Source of the DNA: Cognatilysobacter bugurensis
Lineage (GTDB): Bacteria > Pseudomonadota > Gammaproteobacteria > Xanthomonadales > Xanthomonadaceae
Direction: 5' to 3'
Assembly: GCF_014652095.1 (NCBI RefSeq)
Contig: NZ_BMYD01000001.1
Span: 969,466-1,033,465, forward strand
DNA length: 64,000 nucleotides
A model generated the notes under the pieces. The model did not search any database. It was given only the letters and a program-made list of their open reading frames with translations, and was not told where the DNA came from. A program made the translations under genes and the position numbers. Positions 19,088 through 27,616 of this stretch are shown here, piece by piece (position 1 is the first letter of the stretch; every line of letters begins with the position of its first letter).

Positions 19088-19708
19088 ATGTCCAGTTCCG
19101 CCCACTTCTCGACGAAGGACCGCATCCTCGGCGCTGCCGAAGAGCTGTTCGCCCAGTTCGGCTTCGCCGGCACCTCACTGCGGCAGGTCACGAGCCGCGC
19201 CGACGTCAACATCGCGGCGGTGAACTACCACTTCGGCAGCAAGGAGAACCTCGTCAACGAGGTCTTCCGCCGGCGTATGGACGAAATGAGCGAGCGCCGC
19301 ATCGCCGCGCTGAAGGCTGCGGTCGAGCAGCACCCGGGCGAGCTCGAGCCGATCCTGGCCGCGTTCGTCGAGCCGGCCCTCGCGATGGCGCAGGACCGCC
19401 ACGGCGGCGGCGCGTTCGTGCGCGTGGTCGCGCGCGCATACGCCGAGAAGAACGACCGGCTGCGCAAGTTCCTGTCCGACCACTACGGCCACGTGCTGCG
19501 TGAGTTCGCCAAGGCAATCGCTGCAGTCGTGCCGAACCTCAGCAAGGAAGAGCTGTACTGGCGTCTCGACTTCCTCGCCGGCGCACTGACCTACGCAATG
19601 GCCGACTTCGGGCTGATCAAGCGCCCGAGCGGTGTGAACGAAGCCGCGCACCGCGAACGCGCCGCACGCGAGCTTATCCGGTTCGCAGCGGCCGGCTTCA
19701 AGAGCTAA
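19088..19708 (+). CDS. TetR-family fatty-acid regulator, PsrA-like
   Basis: The 206-residue protein has an N-terminal TetR helix-turn-helix. TSLRQVTSRADVNIAAVNYHFGSK, split by a few residues, closely follows the PsrA DNA-binding domain, including the recognition helix AAVNYHFGSK. The C-terminal ligand domain has ELYWRLDFLAGALTYAM, again at the PsrA-like position. PsrA-type repressors bind long-chain fatty acids or acyl-CoAs and control beta-oxidation genes. ATG 19088 is chosen; an upstream open frame to 18953 would read through the promoter and operator. It is followed after 37 bp by the fad genes with no obvious second promoter, so the three are probably one autoregulated operon. Confidence 0.85.
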   Translation: MSSSAHFSTKDRILGAAEELFAQFGFAGTSLRQVTSRADVNIAAVNYHFGSKENLVNEVFRRRMDEMSERRIAALKAAVEQHPGELEPILAAFVEPALAMAQDRHGGGAFVRVVARAYAEKNDRLRKFLSDHYGHVLREFAKAIAAVVPNLSKEELYWRLDFLAGALTYAMADFGLIKRPSGVNEAAHRERAARELIRFAAAGFKS

Positions 19709-19745
19709 GCCCTTCCCTCCTCCCACTCCAGCACAGGGATTTTCC

Positions 19746-22121
19746 ATGGCCAATACCCTCCTCGTGCGTCGCGCCGCCGTGCTCGGCGCCGGCGTGATGG
19801 GCGCGCAGATCGCCGCGCATCTCACCAATGCAGGCGTCGACACCGTTCTGTTCGACTTGCCCGCGCGCGAAGGCGACCCGAACGGCGTCGTCACCAAGGC
19901 GATCGCGAACCTGACCAAGCTCAGCCCGGCGCCGCTCGCGGACAAGTCGCTCGCCGAGCGCATCGTGCCCGCGAATTACGACACCGGCCTCGAGTTGCTG
20001 CGCGGCTGCGACCTCATCGTCGAGGCGATCGCCGAGCGGATGGACTGGAAGCAGGACCTCTACCGCAAGGTCGCGCCGTTCGTCGCGGACCACGCGGTGT
20101 TTGCGAGCAACACGTCGGGCCTGGGCATCAACGCGCTCGCCGACGTGCTGCCCGAAGCGCTGCGCCCGCGCTTCCTTGGCGTGCATTTCTTCAATCCGCC
20201 GCGCTACATGCACCTCGCCGAGCTGATCCCGGCGCGCGCGACGAACCGCGACGTGCTCGAAGGCCTCGAGGCTTTCCTGACCACGACGCTCGGCAAGGGC
20301 GTCGTGATCGCGAAGGACACGCCGAACTTCATCGGCAACCGCATTGGCGTGTTCTCGATGCTCGCGGCGATGCACCATACGCAGCAGTTCGATCTCGGCT
20401 TCGACACGGTTGATGCGCTCACCGGCCCTGCGATCGGACGGCCGAAGTCGGCGACCTACCGCACGGCGGACGTCGTCGGCCTCGACACGATGATCCACGT
20501 GATCAAGACGATGGCCGACACGCTGCCGAACGATCCGTGGCATGCGCACTTCAAGGCGCCTGCGTGGCTGTCGGGCCTCGTTGAGAAGGGCGCGCTCGGC
20601 CAGAAGTCCGGCGCCGGCTTCTACACCAAGCGCGGCAAGGAAATCCTCGTGCTAGACCGTGAGGCGCGCGACTATCGCCCGTCCGCCGGCGAGCTCGATA
20701 CCGAAGTGGCGGCGATGCTCAAGGAGCGCGATCCCGCGAAGAAGTTTGCCGCGCTGCGCGGCAGCCAGCACCCGCAGGCGCAGTTCCTGTGGGCGTGTTT
20801 CCGCGACACGTTCCATTACAGCGCGTACCACCTTGCCGACATCGCCGAGACCGCGCGCGACGTGGACTTCGCGATGCGCTGGGGTTACGGCTGGTCGGTC
20901 GGCCCGTTCGAGACGTGGCAGGCGGCGGGTTGGAAGCAGGTGGCGGAGTGGCTCGCCGAGGACATCGTCGCCGGCAAGGCGATGAGCACGGCGTCGCTGC
21001 CCGACTGGGTGTTCGACGGTCGCAACGGCGTTCACGGCCAGGGCGGCAGCTACAGCCCGGCGCGCGACGCGCAGGTGCCGCGCTCGGACAACCCCGTGTA
21101 TGCGCGCCAGCGGTTCCCGGACGCGCTGCTCGGCGAGGCGTTCGAGCCCGGCCGCACCGTGTACGAGAACGATGGCGTCCGCATGTGGGCCGACGAGGGC
21201 GACGACATCGCCGTCGTCAGCTTCAAGACCAAGATGCACACGGTGTCGGACAAGGTGCTCGACGGCCTGCAGGAGGCGATCGCGATTGCGGAACGCGACT
21301 TCCGCGGCCTCGTGATCTGGCAGCCGAAGGAGCCGTTCTCGGCTGGCGCCGACCTGTCGGGCGCACTCGGCCTGCTCCAGGCCGGGGACGTAAAGGGCTT
21401 CGAGGCAATGGTCGCGAACTTCCAGGCGACGAGCCAGCGCATCAAGTACGCGCTCGTGCCGGTCGTGGCTGCAGTGCGGGGCCTCGCGCTGGGCGGCGGC
21501 TGCGAGTTCCAAATGCATTCGGCGCGAACGGTGTTTGCGCTCGAAAGCTACGTCGGCCTCGTCGAGGCGGGCGTGGGCCTGCTGCCCGCAGGCGGCGGTC
21601 TCAAGGAGTTCGCGGTGCGTGCGTCGGACGCGGCTGGCCCGGGCGGCGACGTGTTCGCCCAGCTCAAGACGGCGTTCGAGAGCGTTGCGATGGCGAAGGT
21701 GTCGACGTCCGCGTTCGAGGCTCGCTCCCTGAAGCTCGCGCGCGAGTCCGATCGCATCACGTTCAACACGCACGAGCTGCTGCACGTCGCACGCGCCGAA
21801 GCGCGCGCGCTTGCGGAAGGCGGCTACCGCCCGCCGCTGCCCGCGCGGCGCATCCAGGTCGCGGGCGACGTGGGCATTGCGACGTTCAAGATGATGCTCG
21901 TCAACATGCTTGAAGGCCGCTTTATCTCCGAGCACGACTACGAGATCGCCACGCGCATCGCGACGGTGGTCTGCGGCGGCGACGTCGACCGCGGTTCGGT
22001 CGTGGACGAGGAATGGCTGCTGCGCCTTGAGCGCGAGCATTTCGTCGCGCTCGCCCAGATGCCGAAGACGCAGGAGCGCATCGCGCACATGCTCAAGACC
22101 GGCAAGCCGCTCCGCAACTAA
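19746..22121 (+). CDS. 3-hydroxyacyl-CoA dehydrogenase/enoyl-CoA hydratase (FadN-type)
   Basis: This 791-residue enzyme carries the hydroxyacyl-CoA dehydrogenase first: a Rossmann loop GAGVMGAQIA at 14-23 and an ASNTSGL segment, then GVHFFNPPRYM and IGNRIG. A second dehydrogenase C-domain follows and the crotonase domain comes last (about 470-620), with FSAGADLSG and RGLALGGGCEF. That order is the reverse of E. coli FadB and the same as B. subtilis FadN. It would hydrate enoyl-CoA and oxidise L-3-hydroxyacyl-CoA in fatty-acid degradation. The oxyanion-hole loops AGADL and GGGCE look intact. It starts 37 bp after the TetR gene and is followed by the thiolase. Confidence 0.92.
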   Translation: MANTLLVRRAAVLGAGVMGAQIAAHLTNAGVDTVLFDLPAREGDPNGVVTKAIANLTKLSPAPLADKSLAERIVPANYDTGLELLRGCDLIVEAIAERMDWKQDLYRKVAPFVADHAVFASNTSGLGINALADVLPEALRPRFLGVHFFNPPRYMHLAELIPARATNRDVLEGLEAFLTTTLGKGVVIAKDTPNFIGNRIGVFSMLAAMHHTQQFDLGFDTVDALTGPAIGRPKSATYRTADVVGLDTMIHVIKTMADTLPNDPWHAHFKAPAWLSGLVEKGALGQKSGAGFYTKRGKEILVLDREARDYRPSAGELDTEVAAMLKERDPAKKFAALRGSQHPQAQFLWACFRDTFHYSAYHLADIAETARDVDFAMRWGYGWSVGPFETWQAAGWKQVAEWLAEDIVAGKAMSTASLPDWVFDGRNGVHGQGGSYSPARDAQVPRSDNPVYARQRFPDALLGEAFEPGRTVYENDGVRMWADEGDDIAVVSFKTKMHTVSDKVLDGLQEAIAIAERDFRGLVIWQPKEPFSAGADLSGALGLLQAGDVKGFEAMVANFQATSQRIKYALVPVVAAVRGLALGGGCEFQMHSARTVFALESYVGLVEAGVGLLPAGGGLKEFAVRASDAAGPGGDVFAQLKTAFESVAMAKVSTSAFEARSLKLARESDRITFNTHELLHVARAEARALAEGGYRPPLPARRIQVAGDVGIATFKMMLVNMLEGRFISEHDYEIATRIATVVCGGDVDRGSVVDEEWLLRLEREHFVALAQMPKTQERIAHMLKTGKPLRN

Positions 22122-22143
22122 GCGACGACACAGGACAACCACC

Positions 22144-23352
22144 ATGACCAAGCAAGTCCAGGACGCATACATCGTCGCCGCCACGCGCACGCCCGTCGGC
22201 AAGGCGCGTGGCATGTTCCGCAACACCCGCCCGGACGACATGCTCGCGCACGTGCTGCGCAGCGTCGTCGCCCAGGCGCCGTCGATCGACCTCGAGCGCA
22301 TCGACGACGTCATCATCGGCTGCGCGATGCCCGAGGCCGAGCAAGGCATGAACGTCGCGCGCATCGGCGCGCTGCTCGCCGGCCTGCCGCACATCACCGC
22401 CGCACAGACCATCAACCGCTTCTGTTCGTCGGGGCTGCAGGCGGTCGCGATGGCGGCCGACCAAATCCGCCTCGGCCACGCCGACCTCATGCTGGCCGGG
22501 GGCACCGAGTCGATGTCGATGGTGCCGATGATGGGCAACAAGGTCGCGCTGAGCCCGAGCGTGTTCGCGAATGACAACGAGCACATCGCGATCGCGTACG
22601 GCATGGGCGTCACCGCCGAGAACGTCGCGAAGGAATGGAATGTTTCGCGCGAGGATCAGGACGCGTTCGCGCTCGAGTCGCATCGCAAGGCGCTCGCGGC
22701 GATCCAGGCCGGTGAATTCAGGGACGAGATCACGCCGTACGAAATCGTCTCGCATGTTCCGGATACCCGCAGCGGCTCGATCAAGACGAAAACGCGGACG
22801 GTCGACACCGACGAAGGTCCTCGCCCGGACACGTCAATGGAAAGCCTCGCGAAGCTGCGCCCGGTGTTCCGCAACGGCCAGGTCGGCGGCAGCGTCACGG
22901 CCGGCAACGCGTCGCAGATGAGCGATGGCGCAGCCGGGATCCTGCTGGCCTCGGCACAGGCGATCAAGGACTACGGCCTGACGCCGCTCGCGCGCTTCGT
23001 GAGCTTCTCGGTTGCCGGCGTACCGCCCCACATCATGGGCATCGGCCCGAACGCGGCGATCCCGAAGGCGCTCAAGCAGGCCGGCCTGCGCAAGGAAGAC
23101 CTCGACTGGATCGAGCTCAACGAAGCGTTCGCCGCGCAGGCGCTCGCGGTGATCCGTGACTCCGAGCTCGACATGGCCAAGGTCAACCCGCTGGGCGGCG
23201 CGATCGCCCTCGGCCATCCGCTCGGCGCGACAGGTGCGATCCGCACCGCGACCGTCGTGCACGGGCTGCGTCGTCGTCAGCAGAAGTACGGCATGGTGAC
23301 GATGTGCATCGGCACGGGCATGGGCGCCGCCGGCGTGTTCGAAGCGCTGTAA
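22144..23352 (+). CDS. fadA: acetyl-CoA C-acyltransferase (3-ketoacyl-CoA thiolase)
   Basis: The 402-residue thiolase has the nucleophilic Cys in NRFCSSGLQ (about residue 95). The late catalytic His is in GHPLGATGA and the acid/base Cys in MCIGTGMGAAG. It cleaves 3-ketoacyl-CoA to acetyl-CoA and shortened acyl-CoA, completing the cycle with the preceding gene. ATG 22144 has AGGA upstream. The open frame continues upstream to 21910 only inside the preceding gene. A strong terminator follows. Confidence 0.95.
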   Translation: MTKQVQDAYIVAATRTPVGKARGMFRNTRPDDMLAHVLRSVVAQAPSIDLERIDDVIIGCAMPEAEQGMNVARIGALLAGLPHITAAQTINRFCSSGLQAVAMAADQIRLGHADLMLAGGTESMSMVPMMGNKVALSPSVFANDNEHIAIAYGMGVTAENVAKEWNVSREDQDAFALESHRKALAAIQAGEFRDEITPYEIVSHVPDTRSGSIKTKTRTVDTDEGPRPDTSMESLAKLRPVFRNGQVGGSVTAGNASQMSDGAAGILLASAQAIKDYGLTPLARFVSFSVAGVPPHIMGIGPNAAIPKALKQAGLRKEDLDWIELNEAFAAQALAVIRDSELDMAKVNPLGGAIALGHPLGATGAIRTATVVHGLRRRQQKYGMVTMCIGTGMGAAGVFEAL

Positions 23353-23376
23353 CCGTCGCTGCGTGATCGCCCGAAG

Positions 23377-23403
23377 AAGGCCCGCAATCGCGGGCCTTTT
23401 TTA
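23377..23403 (+). terminator. terminator of the fad operon
   Basis: AAGGCCCGC (23377-23385), a 4-nt loop and GCGGGCCTT (23390-23398) are followed by TTTT. It begins 25 nt after the thiolase stop and marks the end of the operon. The convergent oxidoreductase gene ends just beyond it. Confidence 0.85.
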
Positions 23404-23414
23404 TGCCCGCGGGA

Positions 23415-24719
23415 TCAGCTGTGCCGCGTGCCCGGCCTCGCTTCGGACGTTTCCTTGAGCGCATCTTTCGCTTCGGCCCACCAGTAGCTGAGCTGGGCCG
23501 CGATGAAGCCGGCCGGTTTCATCGCCGACGTCAAACCGTAAGCCGATGCGAGGGCCTGCCACCGCGTGTCACCCTCCGCAATCGCCGATGCGATGAGTTC
23601 GCCTGCAAACGTCGTCGGCGCAACACCGTGCCCGCCAAACGCCTGCGCCACCCACAGCCCGGGCTCGATTTCGCCCACCTGCGGCATCTGGTGTCGCGCA
23701 TAACTCATGAGGCCCGACCACGCGTAATCGATGCGCACGCCATCGAGTTGCGGAAACACCTTGAGGAGGTCGCGCCGCAGCAGCGTCTCGACGGCAGCCG
23801 GGCTGCGGTCGCGCACCGAAATACGGCCACCCCAGAGCAGTCGGGTGTCGGGCAAGGGCCGGTAGTAGTCGAACGCGAAGCGCGTGTCGTAGATCGCGGC
23901 GTCGGTCGATAGCACCTCTCGCAATCGTGCACCGAGCGGCTCGGTCACCATCACGTACGTCGCGATCGGCAACACCGAGGCATCGACGCGCCGCCGCAGT
24001 CGCGCGAGGTAGCCGCCGCACGCGAGCACGACGCGCTCGGCGGTGATCTCGCCCTCCGGCGTGCGCACGCGCCAGCCAGCGCCGAGCGGTTCGAGCGAGG
24101 CGGCCGGGCTGTTCTCGAAAACCCGGACCCCAGCCGACATCGCAACCCGTCGCAGACCGCGGGCGTATTTGAGCGGGTGGAAATGGAACGCGTCGGGTTC
24201 GAACAACGCGTCGTGGTAGCGCTCCGAGTGGATTCGACGTCGGACGTCATCGCGGCTGAGCCACTGCCACTGGACACCGTAGCGTTCGGCGAGCAGCGAC
24301 TGCCGTTCCAGCAGCACGTTAGGATCGCGAAACCAGTTCGCCCAAATCACGCCGGCCGTGTTGAGGTCGCAGTCGATCTCGTACCGGCTCGCCCTCGTGC
24401 GAATAAGCTCGATCGCACTGGTGGTGCCGCTGTAAAGCGCGCGTGCGTCGCGTGGACCCACGTCGCGCAGCAGCGCGTCTTCGCCGCGCGAGAAGCCACC
24501 GAATACGAAGCCGCCGTTGCGGCCCGATGCGCCGTGGCCGACTTCGTGCGCGTCGATCAGCACCACGTCGCGAATACCGCGTTCAGCAAGCCCGAGCGCG
24601 GTGTTGAGGCCGGCGAAACCGCCGCCGACTACGCAGACCGCGGCGTCTACACGCGCAGTGAGCGCCGGTTGAGGGGCCGCGCCGCGCGATGTCGCGCGGT
24701 AGTAATTGATTTCACGCAT
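23415..24719 (-). CDS. FAD-dependent amine oxidoreductase (DAO family, PuuB/OrdL-like)
   Basis: The 434-residue protein has an N-terminal ADP-binding motif GGGFAGLNTALGLAERG (about 32-48). GRNGGFVFGG follows, and the late FAD motif FGGHGVAPTTFAGELIA lies near 365-380. The ending YWWAEAKDALKE resembles gamma-glutamylputrescine oxidases and related OrdL proteins. It probably oxidises an amine or N-substituted amino acid to an aldehyde, H2O2 and ammonia. Substrate is unassigned. The start codon lies 4 nt after GGAGGA, and that ribosome site is locked in a perfect hairpin. It is downstream of galU on the same strand but functionally unrelated. Confidence 0.82.
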   Translation of the reverse strand: MREINYYRATSRGAAPQPALTARVDAAVCVVGGGFAGLNTALGLAERGIRDVVLIDAHEVGHGASGRNGGFVFGGFSRGEDALLRDVGPRDARALYSGTTSAIELIRTRASRYEIDCDLNTAGVIWANWFRDPNVLLERQSLLAERYGVQWQWLSRDDVRRRIHSERYHDALFEPDAFHFHPLKYARGLRRVAMSAGVRVFENSPAASLEPLGAGWRVRTPEGEITAERVVLACGGYLARLRRRVDASVLPIATYVMVTEPLGARLREVLSTDAAIYDTRFAFDYYRPLPDTRLLWGGRISVRDRSPAAVETLLRRDLLKVFPQLDGVRIDYAWSGLMSYARHQMPQVGEIEPGLWVAQAFGGHGVAPTTFAGELIASAIAEGDTRWQALASAYGLTSAMKPAGFIAAQLSYWWAEAKDALKETSEARPGTRHS

Positions 24720-24723
24720 GCGG

Positions 24724-24747
24724 TCCTCCGGCCATCGAGCCGGAGGA
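24724..24747 (-). promoter_or_regulatory. hairpin sequestering the ribosome binding site of the FAD oxidoreductase
   Basis: TCCTCCGGC (24724-24732) and GCCGGAGGA (24739-24747) form a perfect 9-bp stem with a 6-nt loop. On the minus strand the 3' arm is GCCGGAGGA, which contains the Shine-Dalgarno 4 nt before the ATG. It could also act as a poor terminator for galU, but no U-tract follows. Confidence 0.55.
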
Positions 24748-24752
24748 TACCG

Positions 24753-24782
24753 TCTGGATCAGGCAACTCTGGATCAGGCGAC
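24753..24782. repeat. 15-bp tandem duplication at the galU 3' end
   Basis: Two copies of a 15-bp unit beginning TCTGGATCAGGC (24753-24767 and 24768-24782) differ at one base. The second copy contains the galU stop codon. It is a recent small duplication of the gene end. Confidence 0.6.
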
Positions 24783-25691
24783 TTCGGCGAAGCCCATTTC
24801 CGACAGCGCGTTCTGCATCAGATCGCGTGCGGCGTCGCTCAGCGTCTCATGATCGAGCGCATAGCGGATCGTGGCTTCGATCAGACCCAGGTGCGTACCG
24901 CAATCGAAACGCGCGCCCTGGAAGCGGTACGCATCGACCGCTTCGTACTTCATGAGCTCGGCGATGCCGTCGGTCAGCTGGATCTCGCCGCCGGCGCCGA
25001 CCCGCGTGGATTCGAGCAGGTCGAAGATCGCCGGGTTGAGGATGTACCGGCCCACGACCGCGAGCGTGCTCGGCGCCTGGTCGGGCTTGGGCTTCTCGAC
25101 GATCGCGCTGATGCGGCCCTGGCGGTTCGCGAAGGACTCGGTGGCGACGATGCCGTAGCTGCTGGTCTTCTCGCGCGGAACGTCCTGCACGGCGATGACG
25201 CTCGCGCCGCTGAATTCGGCGGCGTCCGCCATCTGGCGCAGTGCGCCCGGTCCGCGGTTCCAGATGAGGTCGTCGGGAAGAAGCACTGCGAACGGTTCAT
25301 CACCGATCACCGGCTTCGCGCACAGCACTGCGTGGCCGAGCCCGAGGGCCTCGGTCTGCGTTACGAAGATCACCTGGATTCCGGCGGGAACGACGTTGCG
25401 GATCAGTTCGAGTTGCTCGATCTTGCCAGCGCGCTCGAGCTTTTCCTCGAGCTCGTACGCCTTGTCGAAGTAGTCGGCAACGGAATGCTTGTAGCGGTTC
25501 GTAACGAACACGAGGGTGTCGCAACCGGCATCGATCGCCTCGTCCACCGCGTATTGAATCAGCGGCCTGTCGACGATCGGCAGCATTTCCTTGGGCACGG
25601 TCTTCGTGGCCGGGAGAAAGCGGGTGCCGAGACCGGCGACAGGGAACACCGCCTTACGGATGCGGCGGCGCGAGCGGAATTGAATGGACAT
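24774..25691 (-). CDS. galU: UTP-glucose-1-phosphate uridylyltransferase
   Basis: GalU makes UDP-glucose for LPS, exopolysaccharide and osmoprotectant synthesis. The nucleotide-binding loop VAGLGTRFLPATKTVPKEML lies near residues 18-37. VIFVTQTEALGLGHAVLCAKP and the PDDLIW, VVGRYIL and GIAEL segments follow. The 305-residue length is normal. Its ATG overlaps the stop of the preceding WbpM-like gene by one base, so the two are coupled and make up a surface-glycan group with the WecA-like gene. Confidence 0.95.
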   Translation of the reverse strand: MSIQFRSRRRIRKAVFPVAGLGTRFLPATKTVPKEMLPIVDRPLIQYAVDEAIDAGCDTLVFVTNRYKHSVADYFDKAYELEEKLERAGKIEQLELIRNVVPAGIQVIFVTQTEALGLGHAVLCAKPVIGDEPFAVLLPDDLIWNRGPGALRQMADAAEFSGASVIAVQDVPREKTSSYGIVATESFANRQGRISAIVEKPKPDQAPSTLAVVGRYILNPAIFDLLESTRVGAGGEIQLTDGIAELMKYEAVDAYRFQGARFDCGTHLGLIEATIRYALDHETLSDAARDLMQNALSEMGFAEVA

Positions 25692-27604
25692 CAGACCTTC
25701 CTGGCGTGGCGGGCGGGAAACGCAACGACGGTCGAGGAGTCCGACGGCACCGATGTCCGCCCTTGAGGCTGGAATTCAGGCACCGCTGACTGGAGCAGCG
25801 TCGCGAGCGCGGCGCAATCGTAGCGAGTGGTCGCGTCACGAAGCTGTGTAATCGCGTGCTCGAGATCACTCGCCGCGACGGCCCGGGGCTCGGCCTGAAG
25901 GATTTTCGGGTGCAGCGTGGGACGATATCGCTCGTCCGCGTGGAACAGCGTTTCGTGCAGTTTTTCTCCGGGACGCAGGCCCGTGTAGACGATCGCAATG
26001 TCCCGGCCCGGGTGCTTGCCGGCGAGCCGGATCATCTGCTCGGCAAGCACGCGGATCGGCACCGGCTCGCCCATGTCGAGCGTGTACAGCGCCTCGTGCG
26101 ATCCGATCGCCGAGGCCTGCAGGATCAGCTGGCAGGCCTCGGGAATCGTCATGAAAAAACGGGTCACTTCCGGGTCGGTGACGGTCACCGGCCCGCCGCG
26201 GCGGATCTGCTCACGGAACAACGGCACGACACTGCCGGCTGAATCCAGCACGTTTCCGAAGCGCACGGTCACGAACCGTGTCGTGCGGTGATGCGCCTGC
26301 GCCTGGCACACCATCTCGGCGAGGCGCTTCGTCGCACCAAGCACATTTGCAGGATCAACGGCCTTGTCGGTCGAAATCAGGACCACGGTGCCGACGCCCG
26401 CCTCGCGCGCCGCGGACGCCACGGTGTGCGTGGCGATGACGTTGTTGCGTACCGCTTCGCGCAGCTGCGCCTCGAGCAAAGGCACCTGCTTGTAGGCAGC
26501 CGCATGGAAGACGGCTTCCGGAGACGACAGACGGAGCGCGTGCGCGATGACCGCGGGGTCACCGCAATCGCCGAGCACGGACACAAACTCGAGATCCGGG
26601 AAGTCGCGGTGCAGCGCGGCTTGCGTCGTGATGAGAGCGAGTTCGTCGATCTCGACCAGCGCGACGCGACGCGCTCCGTGGTGCGCGCACTGGCGGCACA
26701 GCTCGGACCCAATCGAGCCGCCCGCACCGGTCACGAGGACGGACCGTCCGCCGAGCCAGCTGCGAATCGCCTTCCAGTCCGGAAGCACCGGCTTGCGGCC
26801 GAGCAGGTCTTCGATGGCCACTTCCTTGAGCTCGCCGGGCAGCGAACGCCCCTCGAGGACGTCCTGCAGTCGCGGCACCATGCGAAACGGCACGCCGCTG
26901 CGCTCGCAGGCAGCCACTACCCGCTGCAAGGCCTGCGCATCCGCCGACGGCATGGCAATAACGAGCAGTTGCGCCGCCGTCTCGCGCGCGATCTCGGCGA
27001 CGTCCTGGATCCGCCCAATGACCGGCACGCCCTGCACCTTGCTGCCGCGCAGCTTGGCCGCGTCGTCGAGAAAGCCCACCGGGGCATGCGTGCCCACGCG
27101 GCGCAGATCGCGAACAAGCGCCTCGCCGGCGCCGCCGGCGCCGAGGATCAACGTACGGACCGAGGTCGCGCTCTGCTCGAACCGGACGTCCTTCCAGCTG
27201 CGATACAGCAACCGGGGGGCCCCCAGCATGCCCATCAGCGCCACCGGGTAAAGCGCCAGCGCGATGCGCGACACGCCCTCCATGCGGTTGTATAGCGACA
27301 GCGCGACGACGATCGCAACGAGCCCCAGCGCACAGGCCTTGAAGATGTTGCCGAGGTCAGGGACGCTCGCGAAGCGCCAGAGGCCGCGGTAGAGGCCCAT
27401 GTACCAGAACACCAGTCCCTGCGCCGCAAGCACAAGCGCGACGGGAGTCGACCACAGCGCCATCTCGGGCGGATCGGGCATGATCCCGAAGCGCAGCCGG
27501 TGCAGGGCATGCCAGACCGCCCACACCATGAACAGGTCGTGCGCGGCGATCGACAGCCGGGGAACGGTCGACCGCCAATTCAAACGGTCGCGCAAGTACT
27601 TCAT
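25691..27604 (-). CDS. membrane UDP-sugar 4,6-dehydratase, WbpM/CapD-like
   Basis: This 637-residue polytopic enzyme has four or five N-terminal membrane helices (to about 130). A first nucleotide-binding Rossmann fold follows with LGAGGAGEALVRD (about 150). The catalytic short-chain dehydrogenase domain follows with TGAGGSIGSELC (about 290) and LISTDKAVDPANVLGATKR. The family converts UDP-GlcNAc to the 4-keto-6-deoxy sugar that starts FucNAc/QuiNAc-type O-antigen or capsule units. The position occupied by Tyr in normal enzymes, and by Met in WbpM, is Leu here (NVLGATK). It lies just after a WbpL/WecA-like transferase, the usual partner. Confidence 0.88.
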   Translation of the reverse strand: MKYLRDRLNWRSTVPRLSIAAHDLFMVWAVWHALHRLRFGIMPDPPEMALWSTPVALVLAAQGLVFWYMGLYRGLWRFASVPDLGNIFKACALGLVAIVVALSLYNRMEGVSRIALALYPVALMGMLGAPRLLYRSWKDVRFEQSATSVRTLILGAGGAGEALVRDLRRVGTHAPVGFLDDAAKLRGSKVQGVPVIGRIQDVAEIARETAAQLLVIAMPSADAQALQRVVAACERSGVPFRMVPRLQDVLEGRSLPGELKEVAIEDLLGRKPVLPDWKAIRSWLGGRSVLVTGAGGSIGSELCRQCAHHGARRVALVEIDELALITTQAALHRDFPDLEFVSVLGDCGDPAVIAHALRLSSPEAVFHAAAYKQVPLLEAQLREAVRNNVIATHTVASAAREAGVGTVVLISTDKAVDPANVLGATKRLAEMVCQAQAHHRTTRFVTVRFGNVLDSAGSVVPLFREQIRRGGPVTVTDPEVTRFFMTIPEACQLILQASAIGSHEALYTLDMGEPVPIRVLAEQMIRLAGKHPGRDIAIVYTGLRPGEKLHETLFHADERYRPTLHPKILQAEPRAVAASDLEHAITQLRDATTRYDCAALATLLQSAVPEFQPQGRTSVPSDSSTVVAFPARHARKV

Positions 27605-27616
27605 GTGAGCCTGCCT

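Noticed and set aside
20652-22613. Minus-strand open frame of 653 codons over the FadN-like and thiolase genes
   Set aside because: His/Arg/Ala-rich with no motif; the plus strand carries complete crotonase, dehydrogenase and thiolase motifs.
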